64,000 nt of DNA from Dimorphilus gyrociliatus (Eukaryota; Annelida; Polychaeta; Dinophilidae). The stretch spans positions 166,942 to 230,941 of the forward strand of contig CAJFCJ010000009.1 in NCBI GenBank assembly GCA_904063045.1, given 5' to 3'. Within the stretch, counting starts at the first letter, position 1; every line of letters begins with the position of its first letter. Below the pieces are notes generated by a model. That model made no database searches. It was not told where the DNA came from and saw nothing but the letters and a program-made list of their open reading frames with translations. Positions 24,543-36,964 of this stretch are shown here, one piece after another. The position numbers were made by a program, and so were the translations under genes.

Positions 24543-25725
24543 TTAACCTTTACAAAATGGCCTGTTTGAGTTTGTTGGTAAGTTAAAATTTCCTGTTTGA
24601 GAAGAACTTGCATCATAACCCATTATTGCACAATTTGAACAGCTACTACAACTGCTTGGTATGTTCCAATTGTCTGTGCACTTTTGTTTAGCATAAAATT
24701 TACAATTACCCAAAACAGACTCTGTAAAGTAAGCGCAAGCTCGACCATGGCTGCAAGCGATTCTTAAACCATTTTTCATTTTCAGGAAGCAACCTAAGTA
24801 TAGATATTTAAGCATTATATTGTATATTTAAATATTTAATTGGAAATAAACCTGGTTGAAAACCACCATTGTTGGGATAAAAATCAGCATGACCAAGTGC
24901 TTTTAGGGTTCCAAAATCTATAATTCCTCCATCTTTACCAGCGGTGTGAATTATGTCAACGAAATTGCCTCTTGTAGGATTTAAACCTGCTTCAATGTCG
25001 TAATTCTCGAAAAGTGGTCCGGCAGGATCTAATCCGGTAATTCTTGCAAATTTCTGCTTTTTACCAGCATGACCGCAAGTATGTGCACCTAAACTGTGTC
25101 CAACACACCACATTCTTGAGAGAGAGGATCCGCCATTGATAATCAAATTTTCGGCAGTTACTCCAATTTCGGCACCAACAACTCTGGTGTTAGAAGCAGC
25201 CCATGGGTAATCTATAGTTTCTGCTCCTCCACCCCATCCAGTAACAATTACGTTAACATCTTCCCTAATCAAGAAAGCATTTTTCATTTCAATTATCCAA
25301 TCTACATTCTCATTATTATTGAAGCCGTGAACGAGGAAAACAGTTCTCTTCACTCCTCTATACAATGACCTAAAGATGGCAGACAAATACAGTATGTTAA
25401 AGTTTATTCTTAGAGTATAAGTTGCCAAGAGGATAGAAAACTTACGGAATGCCGTTTCTATAAACCCTTTGTGGGCTATTTCTATTAGATCTTGTATACA
25501 AATTAAATATGGGTGAAATAACATCAGGGCAACTAGGTAAAGGAAGGTGATCAAAAGGACGGTTGTCGCTAAAACATCCTAATCCTGAGCAGCATATTTC
25601 TGCAGACCTAAGGACCAAAAATCAGAAAAACAATCCCACTAGCTCGTTAGGAAAAATTCAACTACTTACTCAGAATAACCAATGAAAAGTACAGAGAAAA
25701 GGTATAAGATTAATTTAAAAGACAT
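24543..25725 (-). CDS. Secreted lipase of the pancreatic lipase family, phospholipase A1-like
   Basis: Secreted serine esterase acting on glycerolipids. Exons in gene order: 25670-25725 (hydrophobic signal peptide), 25446-25607, 24852-25369, 24543-24793; 328 residues in frame. The N-terminus has the family's CCSGLGCFSDN segment. Catalytic triad by motif: Ser165 in GHSLGAH, Asp187 in GLDPAGP, His261 in CSHGRA. VFLVHGF marks the oxyanion region. Only eleven residues separate the two lid cysteines (Cys247 and Cys259), far fewer than in triacylglycerol lipases, and there is no C-terminal PLAT domain; both features are typical of phospholipase A1-type members. The substrate is therefore inferred, not proven. 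A TATA-containing palindrome lies about 60 bp upstream. Confidence 0.9.
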
Positions 25726-25775
25726 CTTAGTATTATGTAAGATTTCAAATGGAGCTAAAATTATCTTCTAGGTAT

Positions 25776-25791
25776 CTTCTTTATAAAGAAG
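25776..25791 (-). promoter_or_regulatory. TATA box of the lipase gene inside a palindrome
   Basis: CTTCTTTATAAAGAAG is a perfect 16-bp palindrome with TATAAA at its centre. It lies about 50 bp upstream of the lipase start codon, as expected for a TATA box with a short 5' UTR. Confidence 0.5.
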
Positions 25792-27234
25792 CAGAAGCGG
25801 TGAGAATAACAATATGTTAAACGTGAAAGTATAAAGATAAATGACTAAATAAAAGAGGGTTAAATGAAATATTTTGATATTTTTATAATAAGGTTAACAA
25901 CAAAATTATCTAAAAAGAATAGCTTCCGTTTTGCAATAAGTTTATAGAGAAAGAGAGAGAGAGAGAGAGAGTTATTTACTTTTTAAGTGGATTGTAATCT
26001 TTAATCCTCCTCCTGCTTAACATCAACAGTTTAGTTTCATGCTTCCCCTATTTATGATCAAATTGTCCTCTTAAGATAAGCTTTATAAATAGAAAAAGTT
26101 ACTTTTATGGGACGGTTACATTCTCAACTTTATTCTTATTTTATTGAGGAAATGATAAAGCTCAGTATCCTCGATAAATAGATAAGAGCAACATCGCACT
26201 TTAACTGGAAATAATATTATTATAAATTCATATCTCTTGTTAATAGCTCAATATCGCACGATCAAAAAACTTTACACTAACGCCTTCTAGTATCTTTCAA
26301 AATATTAATATTAAAATTCTCTTTACATATAAAAATTAGCTAAGAATGATAAACATTTATAAGAGACGTTCGTAATCTCCTTTTAAATAGTAATACAAAT
26401 TATTCTCTTTGATTTCAAACATTTTGTAATAGACTCTTATTTGCAGTCTTTACTGCAATGCTTCAATTGATAATTAATTAGACATAAAACAAAGAAATTG
26501 ATTTGAATAAGTGATTAGTCAAAATTGCTCAACTGAATGAATCTTGAAAGAATAGAATAATTGGTAAATGAGTAAATCGTTTCTCTTTCATTATTTCTCT
26601 TATAGACGCCAGATAGCATGATAAAAAAATAAAAAGTGATTTTTATTTAAGTCTTTTCCGGTTTCCTTTTCCTCTTTCATTAAAAAGAGAAATTCTATCC
26701 AAAAGTATATTTAAGAATTGAGATAATAGACTAAAAACACAAGGCCATCCTTTAATTTTAATTAATTATATTAATTATGCATGAGTCATTTTCATTTTAT
26801 TTTTGACATCCAACACTTAAAAAACAAGGTGACAAAGTGTTATTGTTGATTTATAAATCAATTGTGCCATAACATATATACTGATTCAAAAATTGGATAT
26901 AACTATACAAAGGATCTTTGAATAACTACTATAAATAGTTTCTTTTAATTATTTAATTATAAAAGAGTCTTAAATTTTTATAGTTAAAACAATAATTGGC
27001 AGAAGAATGTACTATATAAATTGTAATCGTTCATCTTTTTACATAAGAAATTAATTCAATAAGGCATAAATAATGAAAATTGGAAAATAGTCTGTTGAGA
27101 ATTGTCTCTTTTGTCGTTGTTTTTCTATCTTTCTTATTATACTTGTTATAGTTATAGATTGTTATAAAATTGTACGTTGTATAAGAGAACATCTTTGAAT
27201 TCGTGAGCACTGAGATTAACAACTCTTCTCGTTT
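25792..27234. other. 1.4 kb intergenic between lipase and coiled-coil gene
   Basis: AT-rich. A (GA)n run lies at about 25946-25971. No supported coding sequence or RNA gene was seen. Confidence 0.5.
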
Positions 27235-27777
27235 TTATGTTGAACTAAGAAAATCTTCTTGTAGTCCAAGATTTCGCCTAAAAAATGGTCTTGTCAGGTG
27301 AGCTAATTCTCGTTTAGCTAATAGATTCGATTCGGGGCGTCTTTTTAGGAACGCCATTCCCTTTTTTAAACAGACGCTTTGCTCTTCTTTACTCATTTCT
27401 AAAAGTTTTTTAGTTTTATCATTTTTTATTTTCATATCGTCCATTTCCGCAATTGCCTTTTCCACTTGGAAACGAAACGACCGACTCTCGGTTGAATAAG
27501 ATGTATTTTCATTTACTACCTTTCTATATGCTAAAATCTTCTTTAAACTCTGATTTGTTCTGAGACAAACTCTCTCCAACCTTCTTTCAAGTATATCAGC
27601 GTGTCTTTCGATAACTTTAAGTTTCATTCTTGACATTCTCTTCTCAATAGCATTGGCCATTTGGGCTCGTCGTTCCATCTTTTCCGATTGTTTGACTACG
27701 GCTATGAATCTTGAATTAGCACCAAAAGAGGTTGAATCTTGAGCTTGAAGGAGAACTTTATTTCTTGCTTGCGGCAT
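27235..27777 (-). CDS. Coiled-coil protein of unknown function
   Basis: Single open frame of 180 residues starting MPQARNK. I do not recognise the family. It is highly charged, mostly helical and rich in Lys, Arg, Glu and Met, with heptad-like stretches at about residues 30-85 (EKRMSRMKLK, ADILERRLER) and 105-150. No signal peptide or membrane segment is seen. The length without stops, in AT-rich DNA, supports a real gene. It could be a complete intronless gene or the terminal exon of a larger one. Confidence 0.6.
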   Translation of the reverse strand: MPQARNKVLLQAQDSTSFGANSRFIAVVKQSEKMERRAQMANAIEKRMSRMKLKVIERHADILERRLERVCLRTNQSLKKILAYRKVVNENTSYSTESRSFRFQVEKAIAEMDDMKIKNDKTKKLLEMSKEEQSVCLKKGMAFLKRRPESNLLAKRELAHLTRPFFRRNLGLQEDFLSST

Positions 27778-28700
27778 AACTGTTGAGAGTTTAGAGTCGA
27801 TTGTCTCTATGAGAATTTTAAGTTTCGATCGTATCCGTTTTTATTGTTCAAATCGGTCAATTGATCCTCCTAGCGTCACTTACGCCTTCTTTTTTTATCC
27901 TACATAATATTTAACTCATGAATTATCAACATATCCGATTACTACTTAGATTGAATAGAATAGCGTAAGTTGTCGTTTAAGGAGTAAACACGTCGGATAT
28001 TTTAATTGTTTGTTTGGAGAGATATGCTTTTTCCTCGGATTAATCATCTATACATTAACCCTTGGACTTTATTATTCGGAGAAACTCATTAATTTGAGAC
28101 AAGAATAGAAATTATCGATCATTCTTGCCAACTCAATATATCTCTGTTCTTCTTATTATAGACTAAATGAAATGAAGCGAATAAAAGAAAAAAATACATT
28201 ATTTTCCTCACGCTTGAACGTCCTTACATAAAATAAACTGCGCCATCTAGTGGTTATCAACAATATCCCATTGTCTGTATACGTAAGACCGGAAAGGGAT
28301 ATGAGGTGAGGGAAAGATAGAAAGAAAGAAAGAAAAAGAAAGAGGGTGGGAGCAAGTAGAAGAATGAAAGTCAGATTCTATACATCTGTGAGGTAACAGT
28401 TTAAGTGGTATTATGCTATAGGGTTAAGATTAGTGGTTATTGAAGTGAAAAGAATTTGGGGCGATTGTAAATGTATCAGTTTCAATCTCTTGTTTTCCAA
28501 TACCGGATTAATATCTGGGCAAATACAGGAAAAGGGAGAGGGAAATAACGGGGTCGGTAGTTTTATCTAGAGGATACTGGTAAGAGACAAATCAACAAGA
28601 TTAATCTCTTCTATAGACAGGTAAAGAGACCCACTGGGTATAAGACACTCGATACCCTCGGGCCTAAACAAGCGTGTCTTAATCAGGGCGTCGATGCTTT

Positions 28701-28717
28701 ATTGTTCACTGAACAAT
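28701..28717. promoter_or_regulatory. SOX-type inverted dyad
   Basis: ATTGTTCACTGAACAAT is a 17-bp palindrome with one central base. Each half contains AACAAT, the core SOX/SRY site, in inverted orientation. Function is inferred. Confidence 0.35.
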
Positions 28718-29248
28718 ATATAGCGTCAACATCAGACTGGACAACGCGGCGTGACGTCTTGAATTATTGCCTTACACGCGGGTTAATATGTACACATTGT
28801 GCGTTTGTCGGTAGTACGAACGTACCGTAAGTACAGCAAATCTCCTTATTACGCAATTAAAACTGCTGCCCCCTCCCCTTCCTCAACCCTTAAAAGTACT
28901 CAATTTGAAAGTTTTCAAGACTATTCAAACAGAGATTTTTTATTCTTAAACATAATCTTTATAAATATTCATAGATGTATTGAATTCTTTCTATTATTTT
29001 TTTTTTTGCTGAACAGAGAAAATGTGTTCAAAATAATTTGGAGCATGCAAACAATACAAAACAGAATAGAGAATAATTTTACAAACTTGATCACAATTTA
29101 GCTTGAATCTAGACTTTATCTTTCTTAAATTCAACTACTTTTTTTTAACAATAAAGCTAATTATCTAGAGTATAAATAATTAATTATATAGATATATATG
29201 TATATTTTACAATGCATAGTTAGCCAAAAAATTGTTGATACTCCCTGT

Positions 29249-29251
<3 letters not shown>

Positions 29252-29290
<39 letters not shown>
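29252..29290. repeat. (AT)n microsatellite
   Basis: Uninterrupted run of about nineteen AT dinucleotides, read directly. Confidence 0.95.
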
Positions 29291-29292
<2 letters not shown>

Positions 29293-30611
29293 TAAAAAGT
29301 GCATAGTGGGATAGATAGATAAATACAAATAATTATAAAATAAGGGAGTAATGTTATATATTTCAATTGTTAACATAGAAAACACACAATTTAAAAAGCA
29401 TTAATTAAGTTATTTTATCACAGCTATCGCTTAAAACTGGCCAAAAAGAAACTTGTTTTATTATTTCTTTCTTTTCATTCTTTTATTCATCGTTCATTTC
29501 TTTCATTCCGTATATTTTCTGTTCAAAAAAAGAAAAGAGATGTAAATGATTTTTTTAGTTTTTATACTAAAATGAACAATTTCCAAATGAATGAACACAC
29601 TTGGAAAATATCGTAAACAACTATACTATTTATTGTTTATCGAGTATTCTTCTCGTTCAATCTAGCATTTATCGAGTACAATCGTAGTAGTTTACGTTAA
29701 TACCTCTTATTTATGTAATGACACCGATAAAAATATCACATTGCTTTTGGGAAATTGATCTAGAAAATCTGTGCAAATATAGTAGCGTTTAACTCCTTGA
29801 ATGGGATTTTCAAATACTAGGTACGTTATTCAAATAAAAAAAGAAAAAGGTACATAATTAAAAGATTAGACGAATGAAGAGAATGATACAAAAGAGAGAA
29901 ATCCCTTCTAATTTTAATATTGAAAAGTCGTCTATAATTAAAAGGGAATAAAGAAGAAACTGTCTAAATAGACCATTGCGTGCACGTATAACGAATGTTG
30001 CCCAGCAGGCAATTATCGAACGAATCCGCCATTTCGCTTTGTTTTCTCACAGTCTAATGGCATTTTCCAACACCTAAGAAATTGTTCAATAGACGCTCAG
30101 GATGCGAACGGCGGTTTCGTTTTCTTTCCCCCGCTCACGCGAGCCACCGACTGTCTGATATATTAACTCGCACAAGTATTTAAGACAGTTTCCTATTATT
30201 AAATAATTATATGCGCAAAATTTCATATATTAACTAATTTATCTGTATATATATATATAAGGGAGTAGAGTCGGATCAGTAGTTATAATGTATAAAAGAA
30301 CGACATCTAATTTGCGACGCTCTCAACAGTTAACCCTTTCAAAACAAGAATTTCGAATGTCAGATGCAAAGTTCAACTTTAATCCTCTCGACGTTGGTGC
30401 GCGGAAGGTTTTAATCAAAAGAACATGGAAACATCTGCTGCTTGCATGAATTTTTGAACGCGTATGCTAAATTACTGTTCAATCACCTTTGTCAGGTATT
30501 CTTTTTATACGAGTCTCTCTGTCTTCGATATATATAGCTCATAAATTACAGCGGAGACATCAACATCAATATTATTTCCATACAAGGAATATCAAGGCAA
30601 TAGTTTTTATA

Positions 30612-30635
30612 TATATACAGTATATACTGTATATA
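30612..30635. repeat. 24-bp perfect palindrome of the TACAGTATA type
   Basis: The two halves, TATACAGTATA-like and its inverse, form a perfect 24-bp palindrome. Related motifs recur in many intergenic places of this window. Confidence 0.8.
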
Positions 30636-31853
30636 ATTAAATGATTCTTTTTTTTGTCCTATTCTATTTATTCTTCTAGCAGACGGTAATTATTTCGTAT
30701 AGACTTTTATATAACGTAGAAAGAAAAAACAAGTTTATACAGCATATAATATATTTCGTCTCTATAGAAACTGTATAAACAGCTTCTTTTTGTTTTTTTT
30801 TTATTTTTACAAGCCGATAATGAACAATAGCCTTGAAGTAGAAGTTTTTTCTCTCCTCTTAATAATTTCGCCAGGTGTTCTTAATTAATGTCCGTGCGGT
30901 ATGAATTAATGTTTGTTTGTTTTTTTAACATCTATATTAAGGAGATGTTTTTGCCAAAAATTTCTCAACCAGCTATTAATAACGGTTTTCGATTTATTAC
31001 TCGTGCATAAGTAATTTAGACATTAATAGCGTTTATATACGCGGTAAGTATATTGTATGTAACAATAAAGAGGCGTTATTAAGCGGTGCTACGAAGCGTT
31101 CATTTTAGCACTCTTGGGAAGTAATACACAGGTGTGGTATTCCATACGGAAATTATTCCATTTTCAAACAATTTCCTGGAAAAATCATGAAGTTTTGCTC
31201 ACAATGACCAACTACAAATACTGTACGAGCGTCACAAATTTCAATTTTTCCCTTTTCTTCCCTCATTCAATTTTAATATAATTGACGTCTTTCTCTCCTT
31301 AAATCTCCTAAGCTAAACTATTTATTTAATGGAATAGAATTCAAGGAACGATTTACAATTAGACTTTGTTAAATTCCCTACGTCTAAAGAATTTTTGCAC
31401 GCAAATTCCACGTAAACCGTTCATTCAAGCGTCTATTTCGTTAAGCGTTAAAAATTTCGCTATACAAATAATAAATTTTTCTATTAAACTTACCATTAAA
31501 ATTTTCAATTTTCATGTTCTCTCTTCATTCTCAATTCATCTTAACGTCGAAGCTTATAACAATTCTTATGGTAATTATTACCACAAACCAGTATCGCAAC
31601 CATCATCATCATCATCCATTCTTTCAATTATCTTAACCATTCATTTAATAATACGAATTTTAATTTTATTTATTTTAATTCTGGTCTATTTACAGTCCTG
31701 GACGGAGTTGATAAGGAATTTTATGTAGATATACTTAATAAATTAATTAATTTAACTAAAATTATCTCTAAATACTTCTTTTATATTGTTTAAATACATT
31801 TTTAGTTATTAAACATTGAAAAAGTTTCTATTTAGAGTTTTACGCGGCCGTCG

Positions 31854-31883
31854 GAGACGACGGGGCAAAACCCCAATCGTCTC
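31854..31883. other. GC-rich inverted repeat
   Basis: GAGACGA at 31854-31860 pairs with TCGTCTC at 31877-31883, and an inner GGGG (31862-31865) pairs with CCCC (31871-31874) around a CAAAA loop. It stands out in AT-rich surroundings. It may be a structured RNA element or a protein-binding dyad. Confidence 0.5.
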
Positions 31884-31943
31884 TACTTCAATAAATCCCT
31901 TTAATTCGCCTTTATAACAACGCGTTGCAGGTAAAACGTAAAA

Positions 31944-31954
31944 TGCGCATGCGT
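31944..31954. promoter_or_regulatory. NRF1-like site
   Basis: TGCGCATGCGT matches the palindromic NRF1 consensus (GCGCATGCGC) at nine of ten core positions. Such sites often mark CpG-type promoters; no gene start is recognised next to it. Confidence 0.3.
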
Positions 31955-34340
31955 GAGGCGGAGCTTATCGAAAATCTTTACAGACTCTTTTTAAAGCTTC
32001 GATTTCTTGTACTAATCGATATAATCTCTTTTCCGTTGCTATATGATTAATTCAAAATCCTTCTACGTTTCAAGTAATAATTTCTTTAGCCTTTTTTTTA
32101 TCCTATAATGATCAAATAGGCAAATATATACATATATATGTATATATATATAACGTGCTAATACTACAATGTATACAATACATGTATATAAATAATACGT
32201 TTCCTTATACTTTCCGCAATTTTAGGCCTATCAATAATAGATAAAAAGTTATTAATGTAAACAAAAAAAAAGAGTTACAGATTGAAAAACATGAAAATGA
32301 GAAAAAGAAAACTATTTATATTTTCCCATTAGTTGAATAAATTTATCTTATTAATTATGAATTTTATAAGTAAGACTTTTATACTGCCAAAGTCGAATTA
32401 AGATAGAATAGAATAACAATGTAAAACAAAATGATGGAACGGAATTGAGGAGTATGATGAGAATAAAGAGAATTATAAATGTACCATTTTATATTAAGAG
32501 GTTATAAATAATTATAAAAGTATTTTCTGTATATATATATAATATATACGAATATTGGTAATACGAATAAAATTGAATACATTTACATATATTAACTTGG
32601 GTTAATTAGGAGTATTTCTCCAATAATTAATTTCCCGTAAGAGGAGGATAAAGTTATTATTTTATTTCAAGCGTAAAATAAACGGATAGTATTAGAAGTA
32701 TTAGGAAAGAAAATGAATCAATATACTAATGGAAATGTTAGTAGCTATGGAACAAGTATTCTCTCTTATTTAAAAAAAGACTATAGAATAAAAAAAGTAC
32801 CATATGGGAAAATATAACCCTAAAGCATCTGCGAAAAGAAGAGGAAGAAGAAAAGGTAAAGAACGCTCTGTTTGTCTTGTGCCAAGGTATAAAACGACGT
32901 CGTATTGAACACAATACATCGACAAACATTCTATAGACATGGGACAGTTTGCATACGATTGTTTTTACCTGTTTATTTTCTATGAGACAACATTCTAAAG
33001 AATTGTTTATCCCGACTAAAAAAAGGAAAAGAGCAGAAATCAAAAGCTTTTTTTTTTATCGCAATTTAATTAAAAAAAAATTGTTAATTTTTAATTTCGT
33101 ACCTTTCTCTCTCTCTTTTCGTTTTTCTTTCTCTCTCTCTCTCTTTTTCTCCATAATCATTAAAGTTTCATATATAAATTGTGCAACTACTTGCTTATTC
33201 ATAGAAATTTTTTCTCTTTTACTCAACCGCATACGCTATTTGTTCAAGGATCCGCTTTTGTTCAATTTACTTTGTACATATGGTCGCAAATTGAACGGTT
33301 CTGTATACACTTTATCAAAGGTCCATAACTTACACGGGTAATAATACACCAAATCCTACTATTGCTTGAGAGAAAAAAGGGAAAAAAAGAACGATGGAAG
33401 CACGTACAGACTCGTAGCGTCTGTTTACTCTCTCTTAGAATTCATTAACAACATTTTACATGAAACCTTTAAGGTCGATTAATAAAATGTCTGTGTAATG
33501 AAAATGTTAAACGGTTTTTTTTTAAAAAATCATCTGTCAAGTTCTGTTAGGCGTTACATTTTGAATTTGAGATAAACCCTTTCAAAAGATTGGGATAAAC
33601 GTACTCGACTCTATGATATTGAAGATAAAAACAAGTAGAAAAAATTTCTGCACTCGCTCTAATTATTAATCAACTTTCAAGCGAGGTAGAGATTTTTCCA
33701 TCCCTTAGGACCTTATCACAGCGGGAGTACACCTTTTCATCAAGAATACAAGGTAAAAATTGACCCTTTTCGTACACTCCTTTATGCTTTATTAGGAATC
33801 AGAATGAAATATTATAATCCTTCTATTATAGCTCCCTCTTCTTTCTATCCTTATACAAAGAATAATTCCAGGTTATATTTTTATTGCCCAATTATATCCT
33901 CCTCTTTCCTCGCATTTTACCTTTTAATAGATGTGTAATCCTTTTAAGATAGGTGGCGTGACATATCTTGAACATTTTGCTCCATCTATTGTACAATATT
34001 TTTCTTCTATAGTGTTGTTGCATAGTTGTTTGCCCTTCAATGACTCTTATTTAAATATCCTAATTAAAAAATTATCGTTCCAGCGCCAGCAATTTAATTA
34101 GAGAATTATTTATAATGTAGAAACTCTCATAGACACATGTAATATATATATGTTACGTCATTACAACATAATATTTAATACTATAAATTCTTCGGCTGAA
34201 TTATAGTTAGATATTTATATATTTGTATTAGTAATAGACAAATATTAGGAGAGAATAATTTAAGATCAATCAGTCAGTTATTACTTGATCATTCTATATT
34301 TTAAGATAAAGAACACATATATTGTTGGGGAAACATTGAG

Positions 34341-34380
34341 ACAGACAGACAGACAGACAGACATGCATACATACATACAA
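34341..34380. repeat. ACAG and ATAC tetranucleotide repeats
   Basis: About five and a half ACAG units are followed, after a short spacer, by ATAC units. Read directly. Confidence 0.9.
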
Positions 34381-36215
34381 ACATAGACAAAGGCGCAAAA
34401 GAGATAGAGAGAAAGGGAAAAAAGCATTAGACGGAATTAAGTGTATTTGACATTGAGGTTGTTAATGATTGCCATCCGTTAGTTGTCACCGTCGAGAAAT
34501 CCTTAAATAATTTAACAAAAACTTCTTGCTTCGGTGAATAAATCCTCAAGCTCATCATCCCGAAACGAACATGACGCCCCATTAAATCCTATTGTCGCCT
34601 CCTACAAAAATAAAACACATATATACAATATACTGTCGTGCTTGTTTTCCTCAATTTACTTTCGAAGTAAATACTTAATTAATTCCCAATTAGTAAATTA
34701 ATTAAAGTATTAATTGTAATAATTACTTAATTCCTTAATCAAAACCACATTAACTAGAAATGGAAGTGAAAGATAGGAGAGGATTGGTTAAAGTAGAGAC
34801 GTTAACTCGCTTCACAGCGCGGACTCTTTTTGGCGCCTTAAAAGTACAATCTGACATTGTAATATACAATCTGTTATATCCTTAGGCAGTTGATAGGTAT
34901 TATAAGAACCTGTTAAGTATAATGGATCTGCTGGTACTCTATAGCCTATATAAATTTTTTTATCTTAATATATTAATATCCATTCTTTTCTTTTTTTTTC
35001 ATTGAAAATTTCTAGATACTTAACAAATGTTACTTTCCTATTAAAAGCATCATTCTTCTCTTCGTCCTCAACTTTTTAGTCAAATATTGCGAAGAGAAAT
35101 TAAAGATTACGAATAAAAGATAATTAAAGATAGCTTAACATTGAAATTTATTAATAAATTAATAGATACAATAAAAAGAAAAGTGAACCAGACGAAAATT
35201 TACAATACTATACAAAATGTATAAGTTTTTTATAGTCATTTTAGACAGCCGCATAATAATGGGGAAGTGTAACAAACAAAGGATAATTGGAATATTATAA
35301 TAAACAATATAGAAGTTACGAAAAACATAGGTGAAAAAACGAAAAAAGATAGACAATTTGCAGAGAAAGCTAAAGAATGAATAAATAAATGTAGCTCTAT
35401 AAAAGAATATTCTTATTAATAAATTGTATATAGTTGATTTTTGTATTTAATTTAACACACAATATTTTTCCTAAGACTTTGATAACACTGCGAAAAATTC
35501 ACTATAAATTTTAAAACAATGCCAAAGTTATAATAGACAACTATAGATATATTGAAATAAATTTATAATGGTAATATACTTAACAATAACTTTTCATTGG
35601 GAACAATAGAAAATTTTAAATTATGAAATCAGTCATATACTGAAGGAAAGAACAATTAATCTATTCTTTAGATTATTATTCACTTTTTACATTCATTCCT
35701 TCTCTCTCTCTCTCACTTTCCTGTCCTTGCATTCGTTTTTTGAAAAGGTTCAGATCATCTTTAAATTGTTTTGGGTATGAAACATAAATATATTTATGTC
35801 GTCAATTGAATAGAAACGCCCACAACGTCGAATTATCTAATTTGTTTTAGTTTTATTGAAAAGCCAGTTCAATTCTTGTTTATAGTTTGAGAAAAGCCTC
35901 ATATAATTTTCATCAGTCTCTCCATTTTACTCTCCTTTTATTATCGCTGTTATTCGAGAAGTTAATGTTTTGTATTCATTTTCTGTATAATATATATTAT
36001 AATAAAACATAACTTAAAAGATTGTCTTAGCTTGTTAGTTTGTCAAAAAACATATTCAATTTTAATGTCTATTCAGCAAATTTTGAAAAGATGTTCGTTT
36101 TAATCTGAGTAGTAATGTTAATATTTTAATTATGTTATTTCATGTTAGTCTTACATTTTTTTCCCTTTTGGAAAAAGGGACAAAACAATAAAATTCTCCT
36201 TCCGCTATTCACGCA

Positions 36216-36241
36216 AACATGGCGGCCTTTTGCATATTTGA
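36216..36241. promoter_or_regulatory. YY1-type site next to a POU-like site, upstream of POU4
   Basis: AACATGGCGGC at 36216-36226 fits the YY1 consensus AAnATGGCGGC. TGCATATTTGA follows at 36231-36241 and recurs at 37072-37082, beside the POU4 start; it resembles an A/T-rich POU site. Binding is inferred. Confidence 0.35.
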
Positions 36242-36956
36242 TGTTCTGAAGAGCGACATGCTTGAACGATCTAGTGCACGCTCCGCCTACTTCTTTGTTA
36301 GACACTCAATCTAACTCATTACATATTCTTAGCCTTTCAACATAAATTCTTATGTCCTATTGTCTATCTGTTGCACCTTGATGGCAGTCAATTGACAAAC
36401 AGCTTCGTCTTTTTGTTAAAATTCAATTTATCTCTATAAAATCAGTACTTTTTTCCCTTAAGCTGTTAATATTTGCCAACTATCTTCAACAGTAACAACA
36501 AACAACTATAAATACAAATACAAACCAATAAACGAAAAGGAAAACTACAAAAGAACATTTTTAATTGTTCTAATTAGTTATTGTTAATGACAACTAAAGG
36601 TTGAAGGCTAAAGCTAAATAAAGCAAAAACTTACTAAAAAGTCATATTAATAAAGTATTACTTCGTAAAAGTTAATTGAATGTACGAACAAGCGGTAAAA
36701 AAAAGGTCAAGTTTTATTAAAATTGGATTATAACTAATGTTCTTAGAGGATACCCGTTTTCCTTTAGTTCTTTTTAACTTAAATGCCTTCTCTTATAGGA
36801 ACATTTTCCTTAGTTATTTATTAGTAAAAGTTAAAAAAGTAAACAAAAGAAGAAAAGACAAACTCTTCGATTGAAAGGGATTTCACATCTGTTAACTGCC
36901 AAAGGCTGGGATTGACATTAAAATCCCTTAAAGTTGATCGCAATTGATACTTGCAT

Positions 36957-36964
36957 TATATAAA
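36957..36964 (+). promoter_or_regulatory. TATA box of POU4
   Basis: TATATAAA-type sequence within GCATTATATAAAGTG, about 190 bp before the chosen start codon. It would place transcription start near 36990. No better TATA box is nearby. Confidence 0.5.

Larger units (their letters stand above)
27778..36950. other. 9 kb gene-poor region upstream of POU4
   Basis: No open frame here shows a recognisable domain; those present are low-complexity (for example 31366-31728, rich in I, L, F, S). It contains less AT-rich islands near 28600-28830, 30000-30170, 31840-31990 and 36200-36300, simple repeats ((AT)n 29252-29290; ACAG/ATAC runs 34341-34380), E-boxes CAGGTG at 30872 and 31129, and palindromes listed separately. 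It is by far the longest non-coding stretch of a compact window and flanks a developmental transcription factor, so I infer a regulatory landscape, possibly with unannotated non-coding RNAs. Confidence 0.55.

Noticed and set aside
31366..31728. 120-codon open frame as a membrane protein gene
   Set aside because: Composition (I, L, F, S, N) is what AT-rich DNA gives by chance; no start context, splice sites or family motif.
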